Under the pieces are notes generated by a model, which did not search any database, had not been told where the DNA came from, and saw nothing but the letters and a program-made list of their open reading frames with translations. The translations under genes were made by a program, and so were the position numbers. Positions 51,072 to 58,931 of a stretch of DNA of 64,000 bases are shown here, piece by piece; within the stretch, counting starts at the first letter, position 1; each line of letters opens with the position of its first letter. Origin of the DNA: Chloroflexota bacterium (lineage in GTDB: Bacteria > Chloroflexota > Dehalococcoidia > Lucifugimonadales > Lucifugimonadaceae); NCBI GenBank assembly GCA_002730555.1, contig PCAM01000006.1, positions 62,001-126,000 on the forward strand, in the 5' to 3' direction.

Positions 51072-54000
51072 ATGGCCCTGACCAAGCTGCTCGTGGCGAA
51101 TCGCGGCGAGATCGCTATCCGAATCATGCGGGCCGCAGCAGATCTCGGGATATCGACCGTTGCGGTGTACCCGCAAGACGATTCTGAATCGCTGCACGCT
51201 TACAAGGCCGACGAGACCGTGGTCCTGCCGGGCGTCGGCGCACGCGCTTATCTGGATATCGAGAGTGCCGTGGCGGCGGCGAAACAAACCGGCTGCGATG
51301 CGGTGCACCCCGGTTACGGCTTCCTGGCGGAAAACTCGGAGTTCGCCCGGGCGCTTGATCAAGCCGGGATCGCGTTTGTGGGACCGACCGCAGACACGTT
51401 GAGCCTTTTCGGGGATAAGGTGAGGGCGCGCGATCTGGCCGCCGAGAACGATATCCCGGTGCTGCCGGGTTCGAAAAACGCCGTAAATGTAGATGGCGCT
51501 CGGGCGTTCTTTGAGGCGCTCCCGCCCGGCGACGCCATGATCCTTAAAGCCGTTGGCGGCGGAGGCGGCCGGGGCACGCGAGCGGCCTGGACGCTTGATG
51601 GCTTTGACGAGATTTTTGAGCAGTGTGGCGGTGAGGCGCTGGCCTCGTTTGGCAACGGCGATCTCTACGTAGAGCAGTTCATCCCCCGGGCGCGGCACAT
51701 CGAGGTGCAGGTGCTTGGAGACGGGAACGGCCAGGTCGTCCACTTCTGGGAGCGCGAGTGCAGCATCCAGCGCCGCTTCCAGAAGATCGTGGAGATAGCG
51801 CCGGCTCCCCGATTGCCTGCAGGGTTGAGGGGCCGGATGATCGAAGCCGCTACCCGTCTGGCCGCCGCGGCGAGCTACCGCAGCCTGGGCACGTTTGAGT
51901 TCCTGGTCGATGCGAACCAGTGGAGCAATGATGCGCCCTTCTACTTCATGGAGGCCAACGCACGCTTGCAGGTTGAACACACAGTCACAGAGGCCGTGAC
52001 CGGGATCGACCTCGTGGAGTCGCAATTGAGAGTCGCAGATGGCCGGTCCATCGCCGACCTCGGACTGGAGCAGGCGTCCATCCCAGTTCCACGCGGCTTC
52101 GCCATCCAGGCGCGCGTCAATATGGAGACGATCACTCCTGATGGCACGATCCTGCCATCGGGTGGCACGCTCACATCGTTCGACCCTCCGTCCGGTCCTG
52201 GAATCCGCGTCGACACCTACGGTTACACCGGCTACACGACCAACCCGTCGTACGACTCTCTGATAGCCAAGCTGATCGCCCATTCCCGTTCCTCTGATTT
52301 TGGCGACGCGGTTCGGCGCACCTATCGGGCGTTATCCGAGTTCCGTATAGACGGCGTTCCGACTAACCTTTCTTTCCTCCAGACCCTGCTAAAACACCCC
52401 GATTTCACTGGCCTGAACTTCCACACCCGCTATATCGAAGAGAAGGCCGAGGAACTTGCAGCGCCGGAGGGAGAGGCGCACCGACGGTTGTACGCCGAGC
52501 CTGCAACGGTTGTGGCGGCGGCGGGGAACCCCGGCGGTTACGCCGGCGCGCAGATCGATACGTCTGACCCGCTCGCCCTGTTCAACCACGACCGCGATAT
52601 CAAGTCCGCTCACGCTCCGGCCGTCCAGGCTGAAGACGCCGGCCCGGATCTGGTCGGGCCGGACGGATCCGTAGGGTTCCCGGCACCTATCCAGGGAACC
52701 ATCGTGAGCGTACACGTCAGCGAGGGCGACACCGTGAGTCGCGGCGATCAACTCGTGGTTATCGAGTCGATGAAACTGTTCCACATCATCAAGGCGGAGC
52801 AGAGCGGCGTGATCAAGCGCGTCACGATGGCCGAAGGTGACACGGTCCGCCAGGGCTATCCTCTGGTGTTCGTTGAGTTATTGGGTGACGCGGGCGACGA
52901 AGGGGAGATCCAGGACGCGATCGACCCCGATTACATCCGGCCGGACCTGGAACTGCTGTACCAGCGCCGGGCCTTCACGCTGGATCAGAACCGTCCGGAC
53001 GCGGTCGAACGAAGACGCCGGTTTGGATATCGGACCGCCCGGGAGAATATCGAAGACCTGGTGGACGATGGCTCGTTTGTTGAGTTCGGCCCGATCGTCG
53101 TCGCGGCCCAGCGGGCCCGGCGATCTGAGGAGTGGCTGCGGGAGAAAACGCCCGCAGACGGCATGGTGCTGGGACTGGCGCACGTCAACGGGCACCTGTT
53201 CCCGGAGACCAAGTCGCGGGTGATCGCGATGTCGTACGACTACACCGTGTTCGCCGGCACGCAGGGCACCCGAAACCACTACAAACAGGATCGGATGTTT
53301 GACCTGGCGCAGCGCCACCAGATTCCGGTCATTGCGTTCATGGAAGGCGGAGGCGGCCGGCCGGGCGATACCGACGGCAAGGGCGGTGTCGCCATGGACA
53401 CCAAGACCTTCACCGACTGGGCCAAGCTCAGCGGGTTGGTGCCGCTCGTTGGCATTACCAACGGGCGCTGTTTCGCCGGCAACACCGTTTTGCTGGCCTG
53501 CTGCGACGTGATCATTGCCACAGAGGGGTCGACGGTCGGCATGGGCGGTCCGGCCATGATCGAGGGCGGCGGCGTCGGCATTTACACGCCCGAAGAGGTC
53601 GGGCCGATGTCGTTCCAAGTTCCGAACGGCGTCATCGACATTCTGGTCAAAGACGAGGCGGCAGCGGTCGCCACCGCCAAGAAGTACGTGTCCTATTTCC
53701 AGGGAGCGATCGACGATTGGGAAGTCAACGATCAGCGCCGTCTGCGGCACATCGTTCCAGAAGACCGGGTGATCTCATACGACATGCGCGAGGCCATCGA
53801 GATCATCGCCGACAAGGACTCCGTGCTCGAGATCCGGAAGGCGTTCGGCATCGGTATCATCACGGCCTTCATACGGGTCGAGGGCAAACCGATGGGTCTG
53901 ATCGCCAACAACCCGCACCACTTGGGCGGCGCGGTCGATAGCGACGCTGCCGATAAAGGGGCGCGGTTCCTTCAGCTCTGTGATGCCTTCGACCTGCCGG

Positions 54001-54491
54001 TCGTCAGCCTCATGGACTGCCCCGGAATCATGGTCGGGCCGGAGGTCGAACGCACGGCGTTGGTTCGCCACGCAGCCCGCCTCTTCAACACCGGCGCCAA
54101 CATGTCCGTCCCGATGTTCGGGCTCATCCTCCGAAAGGCATACGGGCTCGGCGTGCAGGCGATGTGCGGCGGCAGTTCGATGTTCCCGACCTTCATGGCG
54201 GCATGGCCCACGGCGGAGTTCGCCGGGATGAACATCGAGGGCATGGTCAAGCTCGGGTACCGGCAAGAGTTGATCGATATCGAGAACCCGGACGAACGCA
54301 AAAAGTTCTACGACGACATGGTCGCAGAGCGCTACGAAAAGGCCAAAGCGATCTACGCCGGGACCTTCTTTGGAATAGACGACGTTATCGATCCAGCGGA
54401 GTCACGCCGCTGGATCGTCGCCGGCATGGCGGCCCAGCCGCCGGTGGAACCACGCATAGGCAAAAAGAAGGCGTACATCGACACCTGGTGA
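51072..54491 (+). CDS. Single-chain biotin-dependent acyl-CoA carboxylase (BC-BCCP-CT)
   Basis: 1139-residue protein carrying all activities of an acyl-CoA carboxylase. Residues 1-450 are biotin carboxylase: LLVANRGEIAIRIMRAAADL, HPGYGFLAENSEFAR, KAVGGGGGRGTRA and EANARLQVEHTVTE. A linker leads to a biotin carrier domain around 540-612 with the attachment Lys in VIESMKLFHII (usual form EAMKM). Residues 640-1130 are a carboxyltransferase carrying both halves, with RCFAGNTVLLACCDVIIATE, GGPAMIEGGG and GVQAMCGGSSMF. It resembles the long-chain acyl-CoA carboxylase architecture known from mycobacteria. A strong AGGAGAG site precedes the ATG. The product is a malonyl-type CoA; the acyl length is unknown. 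Confidence 0.95.
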   Translation: MALTKLLVANRGEIAIRIMRAAADLGISTVAVYPQDDSESLHAYKADETVVLPGVGARAYLDIESAVAAAKQTGCDAVHPGYGFLAENSEFARALDQAGIAFVGPTADTLSLFGDKVRARDLAAENDIPVLPGSKNAVNVDGARAFFEALPPGDAMILKAVGGGGGRGTRAAWTLDGFDEIFEQCGGEALASFGNGDLYVEQFIPRARHIEVQVLGDGNGQVVHFWERECSIQRRFQKIVEIAPAPRLPAGLRGRMIEAATRLAAAASYRSLGTFEFLVDANQWSNDAPFYFMEANARLQVEHTVTEAVTGIDLVESQLRVADGRSIADLGLEQASIPVPRGFAIQARVNMETITPDGTILPSGGTLTSFDPPSGPGIRVDTYGYTGYTTNPSYDSLIAKLIAHSRSSDFGDAVRRTYRALSEFRIDGVPTNLSFLQTLLKHPDFTGLNFHTRYIEEKAEELAAPEGEAHRRLYAEPATVVAAAGNPGGYAGAQIDTSDPLALFNHDRDIKSAHAPAVQAEDAGPDLVGPDGSVGFPAPIQGTIVSVHVSEGDTVSRGDQLVVIESMKLFHIIKAEQSGVIKRVTMAEGDTVRQGYPLVFVELLGDAGDEGEIQDAIDPDYIRPDLELLYQRRAFTLDQNRPDAVERRRRFGYRTARENIEDLVDDGSFVEFGPIVVAAQRARRSEEWLREKTPADGMVLGLAHVNGHLFPETKSRVIAMSYDYTVFAGTQGTRNHYKQDRMFDLAQRHQIPVIAFMEGGGGRPGDTDGKGGVAMDTKTFTDWAKLSGLVPLVGITNGRCFAGNTVLLACCDVIIATEGSTVGMGGPAMIEGGGVGIYTPEEVGPMSFQVPNGVIDILVKDEAAAVATAKKYVSYFQGAIDDWEVNDQRRLRHIVPEDRVISYDMREAIEIIADKDSVLEIRKAFGIGIITAFIRVEGKPMGLIANNPHHLGGAVDSDAADKGARFLQLCDAFDLPVVSLMDCPGIMVGPEVERTALVRHAARLFNTGANMSVPMFGLILRKAYGLGVQAMCGGSSMFPTFMAAWPTAEFAGMNIEGMVKLGYRQELIDIENPDERKKFYDDMVAERYEKAKAIYAGTFFGIDDVIDPAESRRWIVAGMAAQPPVEPRIGKKKAYIDTW

Positions 54492-54573
54492 TGGCCCAAT
54501 GGGGCGGTTATTTTGGGCAGATGAGCCCGGAACGCCGTAGGGGAGGGCTTGCTCCGCCCTTGCCACTACAAGT

Positions 54574-54784
54574 CATCCCGAGCGTAGCTGAGGGACCTTC
54601 ACCGGGGCGCCGGCTGACGGGAGGGGATACCGTATCAGCGAAGACCTTTGTCCTCCCTCACCCCAGCCCTCTCCCACCGGGAGAGAGGGCAACTCGGAGC
54701 AACGCGTTTTTTACCGCATCGTGACCCACCTCCAACCTCCTCCATGGGAGGAGGTTACAAATACTCCCTCCTAATGTAGGAGGG
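54574..54784. repeat. Cluster of short palindromic repeats
   Basis: Three perfect or near-perfect palindromes lie in the 344-bp gap between convergent genes: an inverted copy of the CCCTCTCCC family (54657-54689), AACCTCCTCC-ATG-GGAGGAGGTT (54734-54756) and CCCTCCTA-ATG-TAGGAGGG (54766-54784). TCATCCCGAGCGTAGCTGAGGGACC at 54574 is a further dispersed-repeat type. No gene is visible in the gap. Confidence 0.65.
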
Positions 54785-54835
54785 GTCAGAGGGTGGTTAA
54801 TTCCGGGCCAACGAGAGTCCGTGCGGCGAACGAGC

Positions 54836-57313
54836 CTAGAACGTCCGATCCGGCTCCTCGCCGATGATGCGCTCCGCCTCAAGGTGATCCAGCTGCTCGT
54901 CGCTCATGTCCAACAGTCCGGCAAGGATCTCCCGTGAGTGCTCTCCCAGCGTCGGGGCCGGGGTGTCGATCTTGAACGGCTCGCCCCCGGTCCGGTAAGG
55001 CGTAATCGGGTGCGGCAGCAGACCTGCGTACTCCCGCTCCAGCCACTCCCAGTAACCTCGGTCCTCGAACACGGGATGGGTCAGGAGGTCCGCGGAACCC
55101 AGGACCGGTGCAGCCGGGATGCCAAGTCCCATCAGCCGCTCAGACAACTCGTCCCGGTCACGTGATTGAGTCCAGGTGGTGATCTTCTCGTCGATCAAGT
55201 CGTGCTCGGCCCAGCGGGCATCCAACGTGGCGAATCTGGCGCTCCGGAGATCCTCGTCGCCGGTTAGCTCCGCAAAGCGTGACCACGCCTCGTCGGCATC
55301 GATAGTCAGGGTCAGCCACATCTCTTCGCCTTTGCAGGGGTAGACGCCCCGGGGAGCAACCTGGGGATCACGGCTGCCGTAACGGGCCGGCGGCTCGCCG
55401 AGGAGCACCTGTGAGGCGACTCCGTGCAGCCCCAGCGATGTGCTTGCCTCTACGTGTGAAATGTCCAGATGCTGCCCCTCACCCGTGCGTTGAGCGTGCA
55501 GGATTGCGGTCAACACGCCAGCCAGGCCGTGGAGCCCTGCCACTGGGTCCCCGAAGGCAACGTGTGTCATAGAGGGCGGGTCGTCCGGGCGTCCCTGGAG
55601 GTGCGGTAACCCGGATGCCTGCTCAACGGTCGAGCCGTACGCACGGTAGAAGTGCCAGGGGCCGCCGGCGCCGAAGGGCGGCATCGACAGCATCACCAGC
55701 TGCGGGTTTGCTTTGCGCAACACCGGCTCGTCCAGTTCCAGCTTGGGCAACACTCCGGCGGAGTAGTTCTGGATAACGACATCGGAGACCGCAACGAGGT
55801 CCTTCAGGAGTTGCTTACCGCGCGGATCGACGAGGTTCAGCGTCACGCCCCGCTTGTTGCGGTTCATAATGTTGAAGTTCGGAGCCTTCTCGTACAGGCG
55901 TTGGGCGACGCGCTCGGGAGACACGTCCCAGTCACGCCACCAGTCGAAATACTGCCGTGACTCGACCTTGATGACCTCGGCCCCCGCATCGCCCAAGTTG
56001 CGCGCGCAAAGCGGGCCCGCCCATCCCATGGAAAGGTCGATCACCCTCAGGCCTCGCAGCAGGTCTGGACGGAGGGTGGGTTCCCGCACCGGGTTCGGTT
56101 TGGCGGACCTTACGGACACGCCTTTGCTCTTTGTCGGCTGGGCACCCGCGGTTTTGATCGGCCCATGCTTTCCGAGCTTCGAGACCTGTCCGTCCTTACG
56201 AGCGGGCGTGTTGTGCAACCTGAACGGTTGTCCCGGCACCTCCAGCTTCCGTCCGCCGGGAAGAGTGATTTCACGGAAGGCTTCAACAGCGCGCAGTTGG
56301 GCGCTGTTGAACAGATCGGCCATCGTGGGGACCAGGGCCAGCGGAACGCGCAACCTCTGGCCCTCAGAAAACCAGTACTGGGCCGATTTCTTTTTCAGCG
56401 CGGGAACAAGGGCGTCGTCGATCTGCTGTGCGCCCATGATTCGGTTGGCAGCGACATCGAATTCCGGGATGGCCGAGAGTTCCTCCGTGCCAATGAGTGT
56501 GCAAAAGGTGTGCCATTGCGCTGGCGTCAGCGCCGTCACGCCGAGCCAGCCTTCGCTGGTCTCGTAAATAGACGCCGGGTATGTCGGGTAAAAACGGTTT
56601 ATCCCGAGGCGGTTGGGTCGGTCCGGGAGCGTGCCGGGCGGGTTCGCCGCAATGCCGGCACCGGTCGACTCTTTGAGCGCCATGGCCGTTTCGAAAATCG
56701 ACAGGTCGATGTGAGCAGCCTCGGTTCGCTGGCCGAGCACGCTGGAGATAAGATGAACCAGCGTGGCGGAAAAACCGTTCACCCCGCCAAGGATCTGCAT
56801 CGGGTAGCCACTCATGAGCAGCGGCGGTCCTTCCGGCGAACCGAAATTGATGACCTGGCTGATCATCGAGAGCACGCTCTGATCGTTCCCAGGCTTCCCC
56901 GCCATCGGTCCGGTCTGGCCCCACCACGTGAGCGAGGTCAGGATCACGTTCGGTGCGACAGCTTTGAGCGCCTCGAACCCGAGCCCTAGACCGTCCAGTG
57001 TTCCCGGCTTCTCCGACTCAAGTACCACATCTGCCGTCTTCACCCACTCAAGAAGTGCGGCGTGCTGAGCCGGGTCGCTGATGTCGAGGGCCAACGACTC
57101 TTTGTTTGGGCTGAGCAGCGCATGGATGCCGCTGTTATCAGGGGATTCTTGCTCCGGATCGAACGGAGCAAAGGCCCTTGTCGGGTGGCCTCCCGCCGGG
57201 TTTTCCACGTTTATAACGCGGGCACCAAAGTCGGCGAAGACCCTCGCGCAGGACGCGGTTGCTATCGATCCCGAGATGTCCAAAACGGTGTAAGTGGAAA
57301 GGGGGAGAGTCAT
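54836..57313 (-). CDS. Fused two-domain family III CoA-transferase (CaiB/BaiF type)
   Basis: 825-residue protein made of two complete family III CoA-transferase domains. Domain 1 (residues 1-400) starts YTVLDISGSIATASCARVFAD and has EAAHIDLSIFETAM around the catalytic Asp. Domain 2 (from about 415) starts LRGLRVIDLSMGWAGPLCAR and has GQHLDISHVEASTSL. A Lys/Pro-rich linker (QPTKSKGVSVRSAKPNPV) joins them. Normal enzymes of this family are interlocked homodimers of 400-residue chains, so the fusion may form the same ring within one chain. They move CoA between carboxylic acids such as carnitine, formate or bile acids. It converges on the carboxylase gene, and substrates are unknown. Confidence 0.92.
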   Translation of the reverse strand: MTLPLSTYTVLDISGSIATASCARVFADFGARVINVENPAGGHPTRAFAPFDPEQESPDNSGIHALLSPNKESLALDISDPAQHAALLEWVKTADVVLESEKPGTLDGLGLGFEALKAVAPNVILTSLTWWGQTGPMAGKPGNDQSVLSMISQVINFGSPEGPPLLMSGYPMQILGGVNGFSATLVHLISSVLGQRTEAAHIDLSIFETAMALKESTGAGIAANPPGTLPDRPNRLGINRFYPTYPASIYETSEGWLGVTALTPAQWHTFCTLIGTEELSAIPEFDVAANRIMGAQQIDDALVPALKKKSAQYWFSEGQRLRVPLALVPTMADLFNSAQLRAVEAFREITLPGGRKLEVPGQPFRLHNTPARKDGQVSKLGKHGPIKTAGAQPTKSKGVSVRSAKPNPVREPTLRPDLLRGLRVIDLSMGWAGPLCARNLGDAGAEVIKVESRQYFDWWRDWDVSPERVAQRLYEKAPNFNIMNRNKRGVTLNLVDPRGKQLLKDLVAVSDVVIQNYSAGVLPKLELDEPVLRKANPQLVMLSMPPFGAGGPWHFYRAYGSTVEQASGLPHLQGRPDDPPSMTHVAFGDPVAGLHGLAGVLTAILHAQRTGEGQHLDISHVEASTSLGLHGVASQVLLGEPPARYGSRDPQVAPRGVYPCKGEEMWLTLTIDADEAWSRFAELTGDEDLRSARFATLDARWAEHDLIDEKITTWTQSRDRDELSERLMGLGIPAAPVLGSADLLTHPVFEDRGYWEWLEREYAGLLPHPITPYRTGGEPFKIDTPAPTLGEHSREILAGLLDMSDEQLDHLEAERIIGEEPDRTF

Positions 57314-57644
57314 GCGTGTTTCGTAGTAAAGAGTTGCCGTTCAGATGTAAATCAGCGAACCGACCGCAGCCTATACGAACTGAGCCAAGTTCAGGCAAGC
57401 AATTTGGCGAATGGAAACGTGGGATTCTCAAGTTCCCCCCTCCCAGCGGGAGAGAGTTCAGAGTAAGGGGACCGGTGGTGGGGTCGCAATCCAATCCCGA
57501 GGCCAAGCACGTAGCCCGGTCCTTCCGGAGCCTCAGGACACGGTCTGGGTCGCCCCTGGGACACGGCTCAGAGTTCGTAGGGGCGAACGGTAATACGCCC
57601 ACGGGGCGGGCAAACGCCGCCGCTACGGCGTGAATCCGGGACCG
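57314..57644. other. Intergenic region with palindromic repeat
   Basis: Between the CoA-transferase and aroE, both minus strand. Apart from the repeat copy at 57434-57470 and a GGGCGGGC-like half hairpin near 57605, no gene or RNA is seen. The region presumably holds the CoA-transferase promoter. Confidence 0.45.
57434..57470 (+). repeat. Dispersed palindromic repeat, copy 4
   Basis: TCCCCCCTCCCAGCGGGAGAGAG followed by GAGTAAGGGGA, a degenerate member of the CCCTCTCCC family also seen at 6634, 33533 and 54657. Confidence 0.5.
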
Positions 57645-58496
57645 CTAATCGCCCCGCATCGTGGGCGGTATGGCGTCGAACATCACGGCCACTGGCGCGT
57701 CCTGTCCGGTCCACAGCTTGAACCCTTCGGCGCCCTGGTATATCAGCATCGACAGGCCACCGGCCACACGCGCCCCGGCCTCTTCTGCGACCTCAAGGAA
57801 TGGCGTCACCGGCGGGACGTATACGGCGTCGTAGCAGACGGCGTTGCCCGATATCAACTCCGGCTGAATGGGCGATTCCTCGTCCGCCTCGCCGCCACGC
57901 ATGCCCATGGACGTGGCGTTGACGATCAGGTCGGCGTAAGGGGCGAAGTTCGCCAGCTGATCGATGTGCAACGACATCGCGTCCGGCCGGAACCTGGTGC
58001 GCGACATGTCACGCGCCAGAGCCTGCGCCCTCTCCTCCGTCCGGTTGGCGATCGCCATGCGGGACACACCGGCTTCCCGGAGCGCGTACACGATGCCACG
58101 CGCCGCGCCGCCTGCGCCGAGCACAAGCGCCGACTTGCCGTCCGGGTCGAACCCGACGGATTCACGCAGGCCGCGGATGAATCCCGGGGCGTCCGTGTTG
58201 TAGCCCTTCAATCGCCCAGTGGTACTGACGATCGTGTTGATCGCCCCGATCGCTTCCGCCGCCGGGTCCAGCTCATCGACCAGTTCAAGCGCCGCCTCTT
58301 TGTGCGGTTGGGTGATGCAGCAGCCGAGACAGTCGTCAGAACGGAGTCCCTCTACCGCCGCGGCAAAATCCTCCGGCTTCGTCGGCCAGCCTTCAAATTT
58401 TGCGTCGATGCCAAGAGCGTCCAGCGCCGCCTGCTGGAACAGCGGGGACATGGAGTGATGGAGCGGGTATCCGAATATCCCGAGGCGTTTCGTCAT
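57645..58496 (-). CDS. aroE: Shikimate dehydrogenase
   Basis: 283-residue NADP-dependent enzyme reducing 3-dehydroshikimate. The N-terminal start GIFGYPLHHSMSPLFQQAAL carries the shikimate-binding Ser pair. The catalytic Lys lies in CCITQPHKEAALELVDE, where most relatives read NVTIPHK; the PHK core is kept. GAINTIV and GYNTDAPGFIRGLRE follow, and the Rossmann motif is ALVLGAGGAARGIVYAL with NRTEERAQALA after it. Length is normal. It overlaps ruvX by four bases in the alaS-ruvX-aroE run. It is separate from the aroCKB operon 7 kb away. Confidence 0.93.
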   Translation of the reverse strand: MTKRLGIFGYPLHHSMSPLFQQAALDALGIDAKFEGWPTKPEDFAAAVEGLRSDDCLGCCITQPHKEAALELVDELDPAAEAIGAINTIVSTTGRLKGYNTDAPGFIRGLRESVGFDPDGKSALVLGAGGAARGIVYALREAGVSRMAIANRTEERAQALARDMSRTRFRPDAMSLHIDQLANFAPYADLIVNATSMGMRGGEADEESPIQPELISGNAVCYDAVYVPPVTPFLEVAEEAGARVAGGLSMLIYQGAEGFKLWTGQDAPVAVMFDAIPPTMRGD

Positions 58497-58927
58497 TTGG
58501 CGCTCCGATTGATGCGACTTGCCAGCGTCGTGAGAAAGCTTTCCAGGATGATCACGGCGGCCATCGAGTCCAGTCTTGCCCGGTCCCGGCTCGGTTCGTA
58601 TCCAGCAGCACGCAACCGGTTTTCCGCCTCGGCGGTGGTGAACCTCTCGTCGTAGCTTTCCACCGGGATGTCTGCCGATTTACGCAGAGCTGATGTGAAA
58701 CGGCGCATTTTGCGGGCCGCTGGCCCGTGGCTGCCGTCCAGCGAAAGCGGCAGTCCGACGACGATCGTCTCAGCGCCCTCGCGCTTTGCCAAGTCTAGAA
58801 TTGCAGCGAGATCGTCCGACTCTTCGGTCCGGACGAGCGCCTTGATAGGCAGGCAGATCACCCCATTAGGGTCGGAAATCGCCAGCCCGATCCTTGCGTC
58901 GCCTACGTCGAGTCCCAGGGCGCGCAC
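58493..58927 (-). CDS. ruvX: Putative pre-16S rRNA nuclease / Holliday junction resolvase RuvX (YqgF)
   Basis: 144 residues from a GTG start at 58927. The ORF track start at 59050 adds 41 residues that overlap alaS and lack family resemblance. RNase-H-like motifs are present: ALGLDVGDARIGLAISD at the start, VVGLPLSLDGSHGPAARKM near residue 55, and VESYDERFTTAEAENRLRAAG near 95. Members process the 5' end of 16S rRNA in known bacteria and were first predicted to resolve Holliday junctions. The start lies five bases after the alaS stop and the gene overlaps aroE by four, so all three are co-transcribed. Confidence 0.92.
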   Translation of the reverse strand: MRALGLDVGDARIGLAISDPNGVICLPIKALVRTEESDDLAAILDLAKREGAETIVVGLPLSLDGSHGPAARKMRRFTSALRKSADIPVESYDERFTTAEAENRLRAAGYEPSRDRARLDSMAAVIILESFLTTLASRINRSAK

Positions 58928-58931
58928 CGGT

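Noticed and set aside
50985-52283. 432-residue minus-strand ORF
   Set aside because: It is antisense to the biotin carboxylase domain and has no family features.
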